DNA of 64,000 nt from Pantoea sp. SOD02 (GTDB lineage: Bacteria; Pseudomonadota; Gammaproteobacteria; Enterobacterales; Enterobacteriaceae). Under the pieces are notes generated by a model. The model did not search any database and was not told the DNA's origin. It saw nothing but the letters and a program-made list of their open reading frames with translations. The number at the start of each line of letters is the position of its first letter. The first letter of the stretch is position 1. Position numbers and translations under genes: made by a program. The DNA lies in NCBI RefSeq assembly GCF_024707505.1, contig NZ_CP102604.1, positions 2,790,001-2,854,000 on the forward strand, read 5' to 3'. This document shows, piece after piece, positions 61,585-64,000 of this stretch.

Positions 61585-62382
61585 TTACAGCGTGGCCAGC
61601 CAGGCCATCAATTCTCCGCCGTGACTGTCCCATAACAATTTGGCGCTCATTACCGCAGAAACGATCACCACCATGGGGCGAATCAGTTTCTGACCGCGGC
61701 TCAATACCAGTCTGGCGCCGAGGCGCGCGCCGATAACGGCGCCGAGCAGCATAATCGCGCCGGTGCCCCACACCACTTTGCCGCCGAACATAAAGAACAG
61801 CAGACTGCCAAAATTCGAGGTGAAATTTAGGATTTTGGCGTGGGCGGTGGCTTTCGCCAGATTGAAGCCGCACAGCGTAACGAAGGCCAGCGCGTAGAAC
61901 GAGCCGGCGCCGGGACCAAAAAAGCCGTCGTAGAAACCGACACAGCCGCCGCCCACCAGCGCATAAGGCAAACCGTGCAGACGACGTTCGCGATCTGCTT
62001 CACCCAAACGCGGCATCAGCAGGAACCACAAACCGATACAGATCAGCAGCAGCGGCAAGATTTGGCGCAGCACATCTGCTTGTAGGTGCTGAATCAGAAT
62101 GGTGCCGGCAATCGCGCCAAGAAAGGTCATGGCGATATTCAGCCACTGCTCGTTCAGCTTCACCGCGCCGCGACGAATGAAATAGAGGCTGGCTGAGAAT
62201 GAACCACCGACCGATTGCAACTTATTGGTGGCTAACGCCTGCGCTGGAGAGAGTCCGGCCGCCAGCAATGACGGCACGGTAAGCAATCCACCACCGCCCG
62301 CGATCGAGTCGATAAACGCCGCCAGCATTGCCACGAAAAACAGCACACCAACGACTAGCGGGCTAACAACGAACCAATCCAT
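61585..62382 (-). CDS. yfcA: TSUP-family (TauE/SafE) membrane transporter YfcA
   Basis: 265 residues, about eight membrane helices. The two TSUP repeats are recognisable by FIDSIAGGGGLLTVPSLLAAGL (first) and CVGFYDGFFGPGAGSFYALAFV (second). The family exports or imports sulfur-containing or organic anions; the YfcA substrate is unknown. Eight bases after mepA. Confidence 0.95.
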   Translation of the reverse strand: MDWFVVSPLVVGVLFFVAMLAAFIDSIAGGGGLLTVPSLLAAGLSPAQALATNKLQSVGGSFSASLYFIRRGAVKLNEQWLNIAMTFLGAIAGTILIQHLQADVLRQILPLLLICIGLWFLLMPRLGEADRERRLHGLPYALVGGGCVGFYDGFFGPGAGSFYALAFVTLCGFNLAKATAHAKILNFTSNFGSLLFFMFGGKVVWGTGAIMLLGAVIGARLGARLVLSRGQKLIRPMVVIVSAVMSAKLLWDSHGGELMAWLATL

Positions 62383-62390
62383 TGAAATAC

Positions 62391-63218
62391 CTACAGAAGA
62401 TGCTTATCGAGTAAAGCCTGACAAGACGGCGGTAGTGGCGGCGGCGTTTTCTTCACCGGCGGCGTGCTGCCTGGTTTTTTCGGCAGGAACCAGCTATCCA
62501 GCTCAGCGCCACAGCCATCGCCTGCTGGTTGAGGAGCCTGATCTTCACACTCCAGACTGCCCGCCGGGCAACGCAAACGCACATGCATGTGCGCGCGATG
62601 GGCAAACCACGGACGTACTTTATTCAGCCACGCACGATCGCTACCAGCATCGGCACAAAGCTGCCGTTTAATGGCTGGATTGACGAAGATACGCGTGACT
62701 TCGTCGTCTTTCGCTGCCAGTTTAATCAGGCTATCAATTTGTGGTTGCCAGTGACGTGAAATCACCTGCTTATCATCGGCAGAAACCAAATCGAGCGGCT
62801 GCGGCTTGAGCAATTGCTGCGCCGTCCAGCGGGTTTTCGGCAGTTGCAGCCAGATATCAACATCCAGACCGGTTTGATGGCTGGCGTGGCCGCTGCTAAA
62901 ACGACCGCCCGCCGCCATGCCCATATCGCCAATCAGCACTTGTCCCAGCTGAAGCTGATGAACCTGGGTGCTGAGACGCTGAATAAAGGCGATCAAATCG
63001 GGATGGCCGTAATAACGACGCTGATCCTGACGCATCACCTGATAATTGGGTGAATTGAGCGGCAGCTGTTGCGCACCAACAATACAGCCGTTGGCGAAAC
63101 CGCCAATCGACTGCGGGCTGCCGGCGATCGGCTGATGAATTTGCTGCCACGGCGTGGCGGCAACTGCGGCGGCACTGCATAACAGCGCGGCACAGGTGAT
63201 GAGCAGACGGCGCATCAT
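62391..63218 (-). CDS. mepA: Penicillin-insensitive murein endopeptidase MepA
   Basis: 275 residues with a Sec signal peptide (cleavage about [12 protein letters not shown], residue 20). LAS-type zinc peptidase: zinc ligands in [19 protein letters not shown] (His and Asp) and [14 protein letters not shown] (His). Cleaves D-Ala-mDAP crosslinks in the periplasm. The tail is Pro/Lys rich ([20 protein letters not shown]). Part of aroC-mepA-yfcA, five bases after aroC. Confidence 0.96.
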   Translation of the reverse strand: MMRRLLITCAALLCSAAAVAATPWQQIHQPIAGSPQSIGGFANGCIVGAQQLPLNSPNYQVMRQDQRRYYGHPDLIAFIQRLSTQVHQLQLGQVLIGDMGMAAGGRFSSGHASHQTGLDVDIWLQLPKTRWTAQQLLKPQPLDLVSADDKQVISRHWQPQIDSLIKLAAKDDEVTRIFVNPAIKRQLCADAGSDRAWLNKVRPWFAHRAHMHVRLRCPAGSLECEDQAPQPAGDGCGAELDSWFLPKKPGSTPPVKKTPPPLPPSCQALLDKHLL

Positions 63219-63223
63219 CGGGC

Positions 63224-64000
63224 TTACCAGCGCGGCACGCTGCTGTTGACGTCACCGTTTTGCGCGCGCTGGCGCAGCAGGTGATCCATCAACACAATCG
63301 CCATCATCGCTTCGGCAATTGGCACCGCACGAATACCAACACACGGATCGTGACGACCTTTGGTGATCATCTCAACTTCTTCGCCGTCGCGGGTGATGGT
63401 GTTGCCCGGCACGGTAATGCTTGAGGTCGGTTTCATCGCCAGATTGGCGCTGATGGTTTGGCCGCTGCTGATGCCACCCAAAATGCCACCCGCATGGTTG
63501 CTCTGGAAACCGTTGGCACGAATTTCATCGCGATGCTGGCTGCCACGCTGGTTGATGACTGCGAAACCGTCGCCAATCTCCACGCCTTTCACCGCGTTGA
63601 TGCTCATCAGCGCATGCGCCAAATCCGCATCCAGACGATCAAATACCGGCTCGCCCAAGCCCGGCGGCACGTTTTCTGCCAGCACGGTGACTTTAGCACC
63701 GATGGAGTCGCCCTCTTTCTTCAGGCCGCGCATCAGTTCATCCAGCGCTTCCAGCTTGGAGGCATCCGGGCAGAAGAATGGGTTCTCTTCCACGATGCTC
63801 CAGTCTTTCAGCTCGCAAGCCACATCGCCAATCTGCGCCAGATAGCCGCGCACCACGATGCCATGCTTCATCTGCAAATACTTCTTCGCAATCGCACCTG
63901 CCGCTACGCGCATCGCGGTTTCACGCGCCGAAGAGCGTCCGCCGCCACGATAGTCGCGCAGGCCGTATTTCTGCTCGTAGGTATAATCGGCATGGCCAGG
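63224..64000 (-). CDS. aroC: Chorismate synthase AroC, C-terminal part (runs off right edge)
   Basis: 258 residues of the C-terminal two-thirds; the frame is open to the window edge and begins [20 protein letters not shown], which matches about residue 103 of E. coli AroC. Signature blocks [34 protein letters not shown] and [19 protein letters not shown] are intact. Converts EPSP to chorismate with reduced FMN, the last common step of the shikimate pathway. The start codon lies outside the window. Confidence 0.97.
   Translation of the reverse strand, partial: PGHADYTYEQKYGLRDYRGGGRSSARETAMRVAAGAIAKKYLQMKHGIVVRGYLAQIGDVACELKDWSIVEENPFFCPDASKLEALDELMRGLKKEGDSIGAKVTVLAENVPPGLGEPVFDRLDADLAHALMSINAVKGVEIGDGFAVINQRGSQHRDEIRANGFQSNHAGGILGGISSGQTISANLAMKPTSSITVPGNTITRDGEEVEMITKGRHDPCVGIRAVPIAEAMMAIVLMDHLLRQRAQNGDVNSSVPRW

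Overview
The window is an ordinary, gene-dense stretch of an enterobacterial chromosome. Gene order (elaB/elaA, nuoA-N, lrhA, alaA, yfbR-yfbT-yfbU-yfbV, ackA-pta, yfcD-yfcF-yfcH, hisJQMP, ubiX, purF-cvpA-dedD-folC-accD-dedA-truA-usg-pdxB, flk, yfcJ, fabB, mnmC, yfcL-epmC-yfcA-mepA-aroC) follows the 51-53 min region of E. coli. Several sites differ: opgD lies between elaB and elaA, a D-arabitol (dal) locus lies between yfcH and hisP, one histidine/LAO-binding protein replaces the hisJ+argT pair, and there are extra regulator/effector pairs around flk. Together with the protein sequences this points to Erwiniaceae, most likely Pantoea or a close relative. The genus call is inference.

Layout. 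1-3.2 kb: start of a CinA-like gene, elaB, opgD (periplasmic glucan), elaA. 3.2-18.3 kb: the complete 13-gene nuo operon for respiratory complex I, with nuoC and nuoD fused, read right to left and closed by a strong terminator. 18.9-22.7 kb: lrhA, then after a 968-base gap alaA and yfbR. 22.7-28.3 kb: yfbT/yfbU/yfbV and ackA-pta (acetate/acetyl-CoA). 28.4-32.1 kb: a PuuE-type transaminase, a Nudix enzyme, a GST and an SDR-like epimerase. 32.1-37.4 kb: dalT-dalK-dalD with divergent dalR, a self-contained D-arabitol uptake and oxidation pathway. 37.5-41.5 kb: his/LAO ABC transporter and ubiX. 41.6-50.9 kb: the purF to pdxB block. 51.0-57.0 kb: AraC/EamA pair, flk, rhodanese/MocR pair, yfcJ. 57.2-64.0 kb: fabB, mnmC and the aroC-mepA-yfcA-epmC-yfcL block, with aroC running off the right edge.

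Non-coding signals read directly: a perfect PurR operator before cvpA-purF; a sigma-54 promoter and an NtrC-type site before the amino-acid-binding protein; FadR- and FabR-like sites on the fabB promoter; an ERIC element before dedA; three copies of a short GTAG-headed palindrome (REP-like) set tightly after stop codons; and many hairpin terminators. I found no tRNA, rRNA, CRISPR array, prophage, transposase or wholly new system. The most original signals are the REP-like family, an orphan terminator-like hairpin between yfcF and yfcH that could end an unannotated small RNA, and the hybrid HisJ/ArgT protein under nitrogen-type control.
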